From Candidatus Krumholzibacteriia bacterium (GTDB lineage Bacteria > Krumholzibacteriota > Krumholzibacteriia > LZORAL124-64-63): a DNA stretch of 15,878 nucleotides. The notes beneath the pieces were generated by a model. It was not told the origin of the DNA, did not search any database, and saw only the letters and a list, made by a program, of their open reading frames with translations. The stretch covers positions 1 through 15,878 of the forward strand of contig JAUUYW010000034.1 in NCBI GenBank assembly GCA_030590265.1, in the 5' to 3' direction. Each line of letters begins with the position of its first letter. Position 1 is the stretch's first letter. The position numbers and the translations under genes are program-made. This document shows, one piece after another, positions 7,431-14,968 of the stretch.

Positions 7431-8867
7431 TCACTCACCCGTCAGGAACGTGGTGTTGGCGAAACCGGTGATGAGGGCGGAAACCTCGTCCCCGATTTTC
7501 AATCCATGGTTCGTGTTTTTGCTGAACAAGTTGCTGGATAACCCGTCGGCCACCACAAATTTGCGGTTGTTGGGCGTGCGCACCCGCCAGGAATCCCGGG
7601 GATGCCGCGCGGCCGATTCCACAATACCGGTCCAGGTCTTTCCAACCTCCCGGGCAGCCTCGACGTTCCAGGTTTTCTCCTGCAAGGCCATCACTTCAGC
7701 CAAACGACGCTTCTTCTCATCGATGCTGATATCGTCGGCAAGCTTGGCAGCGGGCACACCAGGGCGCTCACTGTACTTGAAAGAGAAGATCTGATCGTAC
7801 TTTACCCTGCTCAGGACCTCAAGGGTAGCCTGAAAATCTTCTTCGGTTTCACCGGGGAAACCGACAATGATATCCGTGCTGAAGGTCACATCGGGAATAA
7901 CCCGGCGGGCGTAGTCCACCATTTCCAGGTATTCATCCCTCTTGTATAGCCGTTTCATGCGTTTCAGCACGGCATTGCTGCCACTTTGAATGGGCAAATG
8001 CAACCAGGGACAAACTTTGTCCAAGGACCCGATGGCGTCCATGGTGTGCGGGTGCATGTCCTTGGGATGGCCGGTGAGAAAACGAATGCGCTCCAGCCCA
8101 TCGATGCCCGAAACACTTTCCAGCAGGGCCGCAAAGTCCAATTCCTTTTGCCAGTTGTAGGCCGTAACGTTTTGACCCAGCAAGGTGACTTCGGTTGCAC
8201 CGGAATCCACGAGAGTGTGGATCTCGTCCAGAATGGCTTGGGGAGACTTTTCAGTTTGCGGTCCCCTGGTGTAGGGAACAATGCAGTAGGTGCACTTGTA
8301 ATCGCAGCCTTTGTGAATGGTCACCAGGTGGCTGTTGTTGACGGGGTAGAGCGAAGGAGGGGCAACGTAATGAGCATCGCTGCGATGGCCCGTGGCTGTG
8401 CGTTTGCGCCGGGCGGACGACTGGGACGTCACCAATTCGCTGAGCATGCCGGGCAGTTTGTCATAGTTGTCCACCCCAACGACCAGGTCGACACGGTTGG
8501 TGCCTTTTTGCAATTCACCACCGAGGCGCTCGGCCATGCAACCACAAATACCAACTGTCACCGGAGGCAGGTCGGCATTGCGTCTTTGGCGACGAATCTC
8601 CCCCACTCGGCTGATGATTTTGTGTTCTGCCAATTCCCGCACGCTGCAAGTGTTGAGCAGAACCACATCGGCATCAAAAATATCGTCGGCGGTTTCGAAG
8701 CCGTCCTTGTCCAGCAGTCCGCCGATGGCCTGGCTGTCATAGACATTCATCTGACAACCGTAGGTCTCAATGAATACGCGGCAACCGTCGCCGCGGTCGG
8801 TGGGTTGATTCAGGGCCTTGAGTTCGCTTTGGAAACTAGCCAACGGGGTTAACTCCTTGGGCTTCAT
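7431..8867 (-). CDS. miaB: tRNA-2-methylthio-N6-dimethylallyladenosine synthase MiaB
   Basis: 478 residues. MiaB is a radical-SAM enzyme that adds a methylthio group to i6A at tRNA position 37, giving ms2i6A. The N-terminal UPF0004 domain has its three cluster cysteines at C38 (ETYGCQMN), C74 (NTCSVRE) and C110 (GCMAE). The radical-SAM motif is C188-x3-C192-x2-C195 in GCDYKCTYCIVPYTRG. A TRAM RNA-binding domain occupies about 405-475. GCQMN and IVPYTRG are the MiaB-type forms and separate it from the MtaB paralogue next door. ATG 8867 overlaps mtaB by 32 bp and has no Shine-Dalgarno site. An in-frame TTG at 8843, with AAGGAG at 8853-8858 spaced 9 bases, would overlap mtaB by only 8 bp and is a real alternative start. 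Confidence 0.95.
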   Translation of the reverse strand: MKPKELTPLASFQSELKALNQPTDRGDGCRVFIETYGCQMNVYDSQAIGGLLDKDGFETADDIFDADVVLLNTCSVRELAEHKIISRVGEIRRQRRNADLPPVTVGICGCMAERLGGELQKGTNRVDLVVGVDNYDKLPGMLSELVTSQSSARRKRTATGHRSDAHYVAPPSLYPVNNSHLVTIHKGCDYKCTYCIVPYTRGPQTEKSPQAILDEIHTLVDSGATEVTLLGQNVTAYNWQKELDFAALLESVSGIDGLERIRFLTGHPKDMHPHTMDAIGSLDKVCPWLHLPIQSGSNAVLKRMKRLYKRDEYLEMVDYARRVIPDVTFSTDIIVGFPGETEEDFQATLEVLSRVKYDQIFSFKYSERPGVPAAKLADDISIDEKKRRLAEVMALQEKTWNVEAAREVGKTWTGIVESAARHPRDSWRVRTPNNRKFVVADGLSSNLFSKNTNHGLKIGDEVSALITGFANTTFLTGE

Positions 8868-10245
8868 GAATGATTTGGGAAACGGTGCCAGTCAGCTTGC
8901 CGTCCACCATGTTTTGGATCTTGACCAGGGCCAGGGTTCCGGCAGAAAAATCACCTTCGACCAGGACAGTTGCGTAGTTGTCGGTAGTCGCTTTCCTGAA
9001 TCCTTCGCGAGCCCCTTGGGATTCGATGACCACTTCGCGTTCGGTGCCGATCATCATCCGTTCAAAGGCATCCTTTTTGGCGGTTGCAAGATCGCGCAAA
9101 ACCGCGCTGCGCTGAGCAATGACCGCCGGTGGCACCTGGTCGGGCATCTCAGCCGCCGGGGTGCCGGGGCGCTTTGAAAAACGGAAAACATGCAGATAAC
9201 TAAAGGGCATTTCTTCCACCAGACGACGGGTTTCTTCAAATTCCTCATCAGTTTCACCGGGAAATCCGACTATGAGATCGGCGCCGATGCCAAAATCAGG
9301 GGATGTGGCAGAAACCTGTCGCATGGCCTCCCAGGCGCGTTCGCTCCGGTAAGGTCGTTTCATGCGTTTCAAAACGCTGCTGCTGCCACTCTGCAAGCTG
9401 ATATGTAGATGCGGTCGAAGGTTGGGATTTTCCTTGTACAGTGTCAGCAATTCCTCGCTGACTTCATTGGGATGAATGCTGCTCAGACGAATGCGCAACT
9501 CGGGGAACGCCAACAGAACTTTTTTAAGCAGGCTGACCAGAGGCTGTTTGGGAGTCAAATCCCGACCATATCCGCCCAGGTGAATACCCGCTAAAATTGT
9601 TTCGTGGTAACCAGTGTCTACGAGTTTCTGAAGTTGATTCAGCACGTCCTCTTCAGTGCGGGATCGACCGGGTCCGCGAGCCTTCCAGATCACACAGTAG
9701 GTGCAGCGCAAATTGCAGCCATCCTGAATTTTGACAAAGGCCCGGCTGTGCCCGCTGAAGGTATCAATGAGAGGCGAGTCAAAAACAGGATGTTCGGTGA
9801 ATTCATCCACTGCCAGCAACGGATGATCGTTGCCCAGAACCTGGGGCAACCATTCAGCCACATCGTCTTTGTTGGCGTTGCCCACCACTCCGTCAATTTC
9901 TTTGATTTTGGTGAGAGCTTCTGGTTGGGTCTGAGCGTAACAACCGGCGACGATGACCTTGCTCTGAGGGTTGCGACGCTTGGCTTGACGAGCGAGGCGC
10001 CGGCATTCCTGATCGGCTTTGTGAGTGACTGTGCAACTGTTCAGGACGTACACGTGGGCTGTTTCATGCCAAGGGACAACCTCCACGGCAAAGCGGCCGG
10101 TCATGGCCGTCTTTATACCTTCGGTGTCGTATTGGTTGAGCCGGCACCCGAGGGTCCAAAAGGCAACTTTGACAGCTTGCGGGTTGCTGGAGCCAGCAGA
10201 ATCCAGGGAGACCAATGGCGTCAGTTGTTGCAGTTCTTCACTCAT
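8836..10245 (-). CDS. mtaB: tRNA t6A methylthiotransferase MtaB
   Basis: 469 residues. MtaB converts t6A to ms2t6A at position 37 of tRNAs that read ANN codons. It shares the MiaB plan: N-terminal cluster cysteines C34 (TLGCRLNQ), C71 (NSCTVT) and C102 (GCYAQ), and a radical-SAM motif with C177, C181 and C184 in DGCNLRCTYC. Next come the barrel (FGIGADLIVGFPGETDEEF) and a C-terminal TRAM-like domain from about 395. TLGCxxNQ, NSCTVT and QDGCN are the MtaB/YqeV-type forms. One oddity is that the usual Pro after the last cysteine (IIPWARG in YqeV) is replaced, giving VIWKARG. It starts 103 bp after rpsA with GAGGA 7 bases before the ATG. It overlaps miaB, so both modifications are probably made from one transcript. 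Confidence 0.93.
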   Translation of the reverse strand: MSEELQQLTPLVSLDSAGSSNPQAVKVAFWTLGCRLNQYDTEGIKTAMTGRFAVEVVPWHETAHVYVLNSCTVTHKADQECRRLARQAKRRNPQSKVIVAGCYAQTQPEALTKIKEIDGVVGNANKDDVAEWLPQVLGNDHPLLAVDEFTEHPVFDSPLIDTFSGHSRAFVKIQDGCNLRCTYCVIWKARGPGRSRTEEDVLNQLQKLVDTGYHETILAGIHLGGYGRDLTPKQPLVSLLKKVLLAFPELRIRLSSIHPNEVSEELLTLYKENPNLRPHLHISLQSGSSSVLKRMKRPYRSERAWEAMRQVSATSPDFGIGADLIVGFPGETDEEFEETRRLVEEMPFSYLHVFRFSKRPGTPAAEMPDQVPPAVIAQRSAVLRDLATAKKDAFERMMIGTEREVVIESQGAREGFRKATTDNYATVLVEGDFSAGTLALVKIQNMVDGKLTGTVSQIIHEAQGVNPVG

Positions 10246-10321
10246 GAATGAGTCCTCGTCCTGACAGTTATAAAGAAAGAGGGACAGGGTAAAAACCCCA
10301 CCCCCCTCACAGGCGGAACAA

Positions 10322-10341
10322 CCGGGAAGATCTCTTCCCGG
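10322..10341 (-). terminator. Terminator-like hairpin after rpsA
   Basis: CCGGGAAGA and TCTTCCCGG pair perfectly (9 bp with a 2-base loop, or 8 bp with a 4-base loop), starting 7 bases after the rpsA stop. On the minus strand only TTGTT follows, so the U-tract is poor; a TTTTT run comes about 30 bases later. It could be a weak or partial terminator that lowers mtaB-miaB-lapAB expression relative to rpsA, or a 3'-end stabilising stem. Being palindromic, it reads the same on both strands, but no gene approaches from the other side. Confidence 0.5.
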
Positions 10342-10348
10342 ATGTTGC

Positions 10349-12499
10349 TTATTCGCTGGTCTCGTCCTTGGGCTTCTCAGATTCTTCTTCTGTTGCTTCT
10401 TCAGCTGTTTCTTCCACAGCCTCCGGAGCTTCAGGAGCTTCCTCTACGGCTTCAGCTTCGGCCTTGGCCTTGGCTTCTTCCGGTGCTTCAGGAGTTTCCG
10501 CAACTTCCTCAGTCGCATCTGGAATCTCGGCGGCAATCTCGGCGGCCTCCACTGCTTCAGCAGCATCGGCAGCATCAGTACCACCTTCAGATCCACCGGC
10601 GGCAGCCTCAGCAGCTTCGGCTTCCAGGTCGGCCGCAACTACGTCTTCGAGACGCGGGTGGGCTTCGATGAAAGCTTCCAGAACCTCTTCGCCGTCATCT
10701 TTGAGACGCTCGGCAATGGAGAGCACGATGCGGCGGTTTTCGGTGTCCATCTTGATCACCTTGACCACTACTTCTTCGCCTTCCTTGAGGTAATACTGGG
10801 GCTTGTCCAGCTTGGGAATACCAATGTGACCCAGGGGCACGAAGCCTTCCAGATCTTCACCCATGGAAACAATCACGCCATGGTCGAGCATGCGGCTGAT
10901 GGCTCCCTCGAGCTCACGGCCGATGGGATACTCCTCGGCCAGGTTGGGCCAGGGGTTTTCCTGCATTTGCTTGATACCCAGGCTGATCCGGCGCTTGTTG
11001 GCGTCGATATCCAGAATCTGCACGGTGATCTCGTCACCACGTTTGAGCAGCTCTTTGGGATGACGCACACGACGGGTCCAGCTCATATCAGAGATGTGAA
11101 CCAATCCGTCGATGCCTTCTTCCACTTCAACGAAGGCACCAAAGTCGGTCAGGTTGCGCACCTTGCCGGCGATGGTTGAGCCCACGGGATAGCGTTCCAG
11201 CAGAGTCAACCAGGGATCGCTCTCGCACTGCTTGAGGCCCAGGCTGATCTTCTCGTTCTGCTTGTCGATTTTGAGCACCATCACGTCAACTTCGTCACCG
11301 ATGCTGACAACCTTGCTCGGGTGCTTGATGTGGCGGGTCCAGCTCATCTCACTGATGTGAATGAGACCTTCGACACCCTTCTCCAGCTCCACGAAGGCAC
11401 CGTAGTTGGTGATGGAGACGACGCGACCGCGCACGACGCTCTCTTCGGGGTACTTGGCTTCCACATCGTCCCATGGGTAGTTCTGAAGTTGCTTCAGACC
11501 CAGGCTGATGCGTTCGCGTTCTTCCTCGAAGTCCAGCACCTTGACCTCGATCTCCTGACCGATGGCCACCACTTCGCTGGGATGCGTGACGCGGCCCCAG
11601 CTCAGATCGGTGATGTGCAACAGACCGTCGATGCCGCCGAGGTCAACAAAGGCACCGAAGTCGGTGATGTTCTTGACGACACCCATGCGGACCTGGCCCT
11701 TCTCCAATTCGGAGATCAGGCTGCGTTTCTTGTCTTCGCGCTCCAACTCGAGCACGATACGGCGCGAAACAACCACGTTCCGGCGACGCTTATTCTTCTT
11801 GATGATGCGGCAGTTGATTTCTTCGCCGATCATATCTTCCAGGTTTGGTACCTGGCGCAGGGCAACCTGGCTGCCGGGCAGGAATGTATCCACGCCCCAC
11901 AACTTGACCACCAATCCACCCTTGATCCGACGGTCGACGAGCCCGGTGACGATGTCGCCGGCTTCGTGTGCAACCTTGATCTTGTCCCAGACTTTCAGGA
12001 AGTCGGCACGTTCCTTGGACAGAACAACCAGGCCGTCCTGGTTCTCCAGTTTCTCCAGGAAAACGTCAAAAGTATCGCCCTCAGCTACGGAAGTATTGCT
12101 GAACTCGTTGAGGTCGATCACGCCTTCACTCTTGAAGCCGATGTTGAGCAGAACTTCGTTCTCACGAACTTCAATGACGGTACCCGGGAGGATCTGGCCT
12201 TCCTGGATATCAGTCAGTGTTTCTTCGTACTGGTTCATCAGAGCCAGCATTTCATCGAAACTCAGGTCGTCGTCCTGGCCTTCTTCCTCACGGAAATCAA
12301 GGTTGACGATGCTGTCTGGATCGTAAGTAGTGCTCAGTTTGGGAGCAGCGGGAGTAGGAAGAACTTCGGCAGCCGCATGACGGCTTTCCTTTTCTTCGTT
12401 CTCCTCAATGGGAGTGGGAGTTTCGTTCTGAGTTGGCACGGGAGCCTGAGCGGCTTCTTCGTGATTTTCCTCGGAACCGGGATTGGGGTTGGTGGTCAT
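10349..12499 (-). CDS. rpsA: 30S ribosomal protein S1
   Basis: Start set at ATG 12499, giving 716 residues, because AGGAGG lies 9 bases upstream; an ATG at 12532 adds 11 residues without support. S1 brings mRNA to the 30S subunit. Six S1 (OB-fold) domains are visible at about 101-165, 181-247, 268-337, 353-423, 440-510 and 527-597. Domains 3-5 carry the conserved TDFGAFV or TNYGAFV and GLxHISxMSW signatures; domains 1, 2 and 6 are more divergent, as in proteobacterial S1. It is longer than E. coli S1 (557). About 95 acidic, Pro-rich residues precede domain 1, and residues about 600-716 form a low-complexity Ala/Glu/Pro tail. It has its own leader after cmk-plsC and a hairpin after its stop. 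Identification is secure; the role of the tails is unknown. Confidence 0.97.
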   Translation of the reverse strand: MTTNPNPGSEENHEEAAQAPVPTQNETPTPIEENEEKESRHAAAEVLPTPAAPKLSTTYDPDSIVNLDFREEEGQDDDLSFDEMLALMNQYEETLTDIQEGQILPGTVIEVRENEVLLNIGFKSEGVIDLNEFSNTSVAEGDTFDVFLEKLENQDGLVVLSKERADFLKVWDKIKVAHEAGDIVTGLVDRRIKGGLVVKLWGVDTFLPGSQVALRQVPNLEDMIGEEINCRIIKKNKRRRNVVVSRRIVLELEREDKKRSLISELEKGQVRMGVVKNITDFGAFVDLGGIDGLLHITDLSWGRVTHPSEVVAIGQEIEVKVLDFEEERERISLGLKQLQNYPWDDVEAKYPEESVVRGRVVSITNYGAFVELEKGVEGLIHISEMSWTRHIKHPSKVVSIGDEVDVMVLKIDKQNEKISLGLKQCESDPWLTLLERYPVGSTIAGKVRNLTDFGAFVEVEEGIDGLVHISDMSWTRRVRHPKELLKRGDEITVQILDIDANKRRISLGIKQMQENPWPNLAEEYPIGRELEGAISRMLDHGVIVSMGEDLEGFVPLGHIGIPKLDKPQYYLKEGEEVVVKVIKMDTENRRIVLSIAERLKDDGEEVLEAFIEAHPRLEDVVAADLEAEAAEAAAGGSEGGTDAADAAEAVEAAEIAAEIPDATEEVAETPEAPEEAKAKAEAEAVEEAPEAPEAVEETAEEATEEESEKPKDETSE

Positions 12500-12508
12500 G
12501 AAAGATTG

Positions 12509-12514
12509 CCTCCT
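12509..12514 (-). promoter_or_regulatory. Ribosome binding site of rpsA
   Basis: AGGAGG, a perfect anti-16S match, lies 9 bases before ATG 12499. It selects this start over the in-frame ATG at 12532, which precedes the site itself. Proteobacterial rpsA genes often have weak sites because of S1 autoregulation, so this strong one is notable. Confidence 0.75.
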
Positions 12515-12529
12515 AGTGACATAATGATA

Positions 12530-12553
12530 CACTGGGCCCTAACTGGTCCAGTG
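12530..12553 (-). promoter_or_regulatory. Hairpin in the rpsA leader
   Basis: Arms CACTGG and CCAGTG (6 bp) enclose a 12-base loop, about 15 bases upstream of the AGGAGG site. An alternative small stem, ACTGG/CCAGT, overlaps it. It may be an RNA element for S1 autoregulation or an operator, but a 6-bp stem could be chance. Confidence 0.35.
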
Positions 12554-12602
12554 AGCAGGGAAAGATAGTTGGCAGTGAGGAAAGGCGCAAGGCGTTTCAG
12601 GC

Positions 12603-12632
12603 AGTATATTTGGCAAATAAAGGGAGTTTTAA
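12603..12632 (-). promoter_or_regulatory. Candidate sigma70-type promoter for rpsA
   Basis: On the minus strand TTAAAA (12627-12632) is followed after 18 bases by TATACT (12603-12608). The -10 box matches the consensus well and the -35 box moderately. It lies in the 151-bp gap after cmk-plsC and would give a leader of roughly 100 bases. This would let S1 be made independently of the aromatic genes upstream. It is called by eye only. Confidence 0.35.
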
Positions 12633-12650
12633 CCGGTTCAGAAGCGAAAG

Positions 12651-14129
12651 CTAGCTTCCGAAGACCTTTTTCTGTCTGGCGGCAAACTTTTTCAACTGCT
12701 TGCGCCCCATTTTCTTTTCGAAATCGGTTTGGGCAATGCGCTCAAAACTCCTGGCCTGAAGCTCTTCGTAGGCAGCCTGGCACAATCTGGCAATGCGACG
12801 GCTCACTTCTTTGGGATCCATGGTTTCCAGCAGGGTTTCGAGCCCATGCCAGCGAATGACAGGTCCTTGAGTAATCTCCAGGGGAGACAACGGAGACCCT
12901 CCCAAAGGACTGCGCCCGTAACTCCCTCTGATAAAAATTGGAACCATGGGAGCCCGGGTGGCCTGGACCAGGATACCCAACCCATTGCGCACCGGCCCGG
13001 GGTGACCGATGGCCCGGCGGGTTCCTTCAGGAAAAATAAGGAGATTGTTGCCGGCAAGAAGTGACTTGGAAGCCGCATCGAAGGCACTGGTATCAAAACC
13101 CTTGCGCTTAATGGGGATGCTATCAACCCATCTGAAAAGGTTTCCCAATGGCCAGATCTGAAAAAGTTCGGCTTTGGCCAAGGTATTGACCCTGAATCGA
13201 CGCAAGGTTGAGCCCACAAAGGGTGGATCCCAAAGGCTCACATGATTGGCAGCCAAGATGCAGCCTCTGGGCACTGCTTTTCCTTGGCTGTTGACCTCTT
13301 TCAACCCGAAAAACCGGCTGACGCCGTTCATGATGGAATAAGCGAAACGGTAGTTGCTTGGTAATTCCCGCAAAGCGGGTTCCAGATCAGTGTCCAGTTC
13401 CAGATCCAGTGCGGGATTGACCAGACAGGCCAGTGCACAAGCGTCGTTTTGTTGTTCGAGACTCATGCCGCTGCTGTCAACAACATGAGCATCCGGACTG
13501 ATAATCAACGGGCTGGTGGCGCGTTCGCTGTCTTTTTTATCCCGTTTGGCCAAATCTTCGGTGAGTTCTTCTCTGGAAACCTGGTGGCCTCGCAGCTGGT
13601 TTTGCTTGTATCGACGATCGACCCGGGCTTCCAGGGTTGCGTGCAGAAAAATCTTGGCCGTGGCCAGAGGAAAAACCACACTGCCGATATCCCGTCCTTC
13701 CATGACAACACCACCACGCCTACCGAGGGCCTGCTGATACTTGACCATGATACTTCTGACCCCGGAATGGGACGCAACCAGCGAAACCATGGCATCCACT
13801 TCAGGATTCCTGATGGCCTGGGAAACATCTTCCCCATTCCAGAAAACTCCAATTTCACTGCGGCCGGTCTTCAGTTCCAGGTTGGATGAAGAAGCCAAAT
13901 CCACCAGGAGTTTTTCTTCGGCACAGTCAACTTCACCCTGCAGCGCGGCCAATGTCAGGGCGCGGTACATGGCACCGGTGTCGATATAAAGAAGATTAAA
14001 GCGTTTGGCTAAAGCCTTGGCTGTGGTGCTTTTGCCGGAACCGGCAGGTCCATCAATAGCAATAACTGCATCGGCAGGCAAAAGGTCGTCGGTGAGATGT
14101 TCCCAGGATGTTACGGGGAAGTTGCCCAT
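12651..14129 (-). CDS. cmk: Cytidylate kinase fused to a PlsC-type 1-acylglycerol-3-phosphate acyltransferase
   Basis: Start set at ATG 14129, overlapping the aroF stop as TGATG, giving 492 residues; a longer frame to 14168 only reads the aroF end. Residues about 20-238 are cytidylate kinase, which phosphorylates CMP and dCMP: P-loop GPAGSGKST (27-35), YIDTGAMYRA (48-57), GRDIGSVVFP (145-154) and DAHVVDSSG (213-221). Residues about 255-455 are a PlsC-type lysophosphatidate acyltransferase: NHVSLWD with H296 and D301, substrate motif IPIKRKG (338-344), and FPEGTRR (366-372). A basic tail ends the protein. Both halves keep their catalytic motifs, so it is probably bifunctional. Many bacteria encode cmk and plsC as adjacent separate genes. 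No stop or frameshift divides the domains. The acyl acceptor is inferred from the family. Confidence 0.94.
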   Translation of the reverse strand: MGNFPVTSWEHLTDDLLPADAVIAIDGPAGSGKSTTAKALAKRFNLLYIDTGAMYRALTLAALQGEVDCAEEKLLVDLASSSNLELKTGRSEIGVFWNGEDVSQAIRNPEVDAMVSLVASHSGVRSIMVKYQQALGRRGGVVMEGRDIGSVVFPLATAKIFLHATLEARVDRRYKQNQLRGHQVSREELTEDLAKRDKKDSERATSPLIISPDAHVVDSSGMSLEQQNDACALACLVNPALDLELDTDLEPALRELPSNYRFAYSIMNGVSRFFGLKEVNSQGKAVPRGCILAANHVSLWDPPFVGSTLRRFRVNTLAKAELFQIWPLGNLFRWVDSIPIKRKGFDTSAFDAASKSLLAGNNLLIFPEGTRRAIGHPGPVRNGLGILVQATRAPMVPIFIRGSYGRSPLGGSPLSPLEITQGPVIRWHGLETLLETMDPKEVSRRIARLCQAAYEELQARSFERIAQTDFEKKMGRKQLKKFAARQKKVFGS

Positions 14130-14968
14130 CAAAGTGTGCGTCCGATGGCAGCGGCCACAGATCGGCATTGATCGGTCATTTCCTGAAATTGTTCAGGAGT
14201 GAGGCTTTGGCAGGCATCACTCAAGGCCTCAGCAGGCCGCCAATGACTTTCCACCAGCAATCCATCGGCCCCGGCAGCTATGGCAGCACGGGCCAGAGCA
14301 GCCACATAACGGAAATCACCCGCGGCATGGCTGGGATCCACGATCACCGGCAAATGGGTTATATGTTTGAGAACGGCCACGGCACCCACATCAAGGGTAT
14401 TGCGCAGAGCGGTTTCAAAAGTTCGAATTCCGCGTTCGCACAAAACCACCTGGCTGTTGCCCGCTGCCAGAATGTATTCCGCGGCGGCCAGCCATTCTTC
14501 AATGGTGGTCATCATGCCGCGTTTCAGGAGAACGGGTTTGTTGCTGGCCCCAACTTCCCTCAGCAGGGGGAAATTTTGCACACTGCGACTGCCGATTTGC
14601 AGCATATCGGCGACGGCACTTACTTTTTCCACATCCCGAGGATCCAGAACTTCGGTGACGATGGGCAGGTCGGTGACCTTGCGGGCCTCGGCCAGCATGA
14701 CCAGGCCTTCTTCTTTCAAACCCTGGAAATCATAAGGACTGGTCCGGGGTTTCCAGGCCCCACCACGCAGCATGGCAGCTCCGGCTTTGGCTACGGCTTT
14801 GGCGGTGTCCGTAATTTGCTTTTGGCTTTCCACCGCACAGGGTCCACCAATCAGGACGATTTTCTCACCCCCGAAACAAACATGGGAACCCACCTCTACC
14901 AGTGTGTTCGGTTGTCCGGGTCGGCGGTAGGCCAAAGCGGCTTTTTTCTTGGAGTGTGCGGCGGCCAT
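14129..14968 (-). CDS. aroF: 3-deoxy-7-phosphoheptulonate (DAHP) synthase, type I-beta, without a regulatory domain
   Basis: 279 residues. The enzyme condenses phosphoenolpyruvate and erythrose 4-phosphate, the first step of the shikimate pathway. Motifs: GGPCAVES (C44), AWKPRTSPYDFQG (71-83), LLKRGM (147-152), ERGIRTFE (178-185) and DPSHAAG (211-217). The predicted metal ligands are C44, H214, E240 and D251. KPRTSPYDFQG separates it from the related KDO-8-phosphate synthase. There is neither an N-terminal ferredoxin-like domain nor a fused chorismate mutase, so feedback control through such a domain is absent. The QIGSRSVQNF segment differs from the commoner GARNMQNF. The ATG overlaps the hisC stop (TGATG), with AAGGAG 11 bases upstream, and the stop overlaps cmk in the same way, pointing to tight coupling. 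Confidence 0.94.
   Translation of the reverse strand: MAAAHSKKKAALAYRRPGQPNTLVEVGSHVCFGGEKIVLIGGPCAVESQKQITDTAKAVAKAGAAMLRGGAWKPRTSPYDFQGLKEEGLVMLAEARKVTDLPIVTEVLDPRDVEKVSAVADMLQIGSRSVQNFPLLREVGASNKPVLLKRGMMTTIEEWLAAAEYILAAGNSQVVLCERGIRTFETALRNTLDVGAVAVLKHITHLPVIVDPSHAAGDFRYVAALARAAIAAGADGLLVESHWRPAEALSDACQSLTPEQFQEMTDQCRSVAAAIGRTL

Noticed and set aside
11321..12568. A 415-codon open frame on the plus strand, antisense to rpsA
   Set aside because: It mirrors the rpsA coding sequence, whose six S1 domains are unmistakable; the plus-strand product has no recognisable domain, and such frames arise from the codon bias of the real gene.
12646..12659. Small hairpin at the cmk-plsC stop (GGAAGC/GCTTTC) as a terminator
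   Set aside because: The stem is 6 bp with a wobble and a 2-base loop, and no T-run follows.
14130..14168. N-terminal extension of cmk-plsC with a CxxCH motif (MPICGRCH)
   Set aside because: It tempts a haem or metal-site reading, but it is the aroF 3' end in another frame, and the TGATG overlap gives a natural start at 14129.
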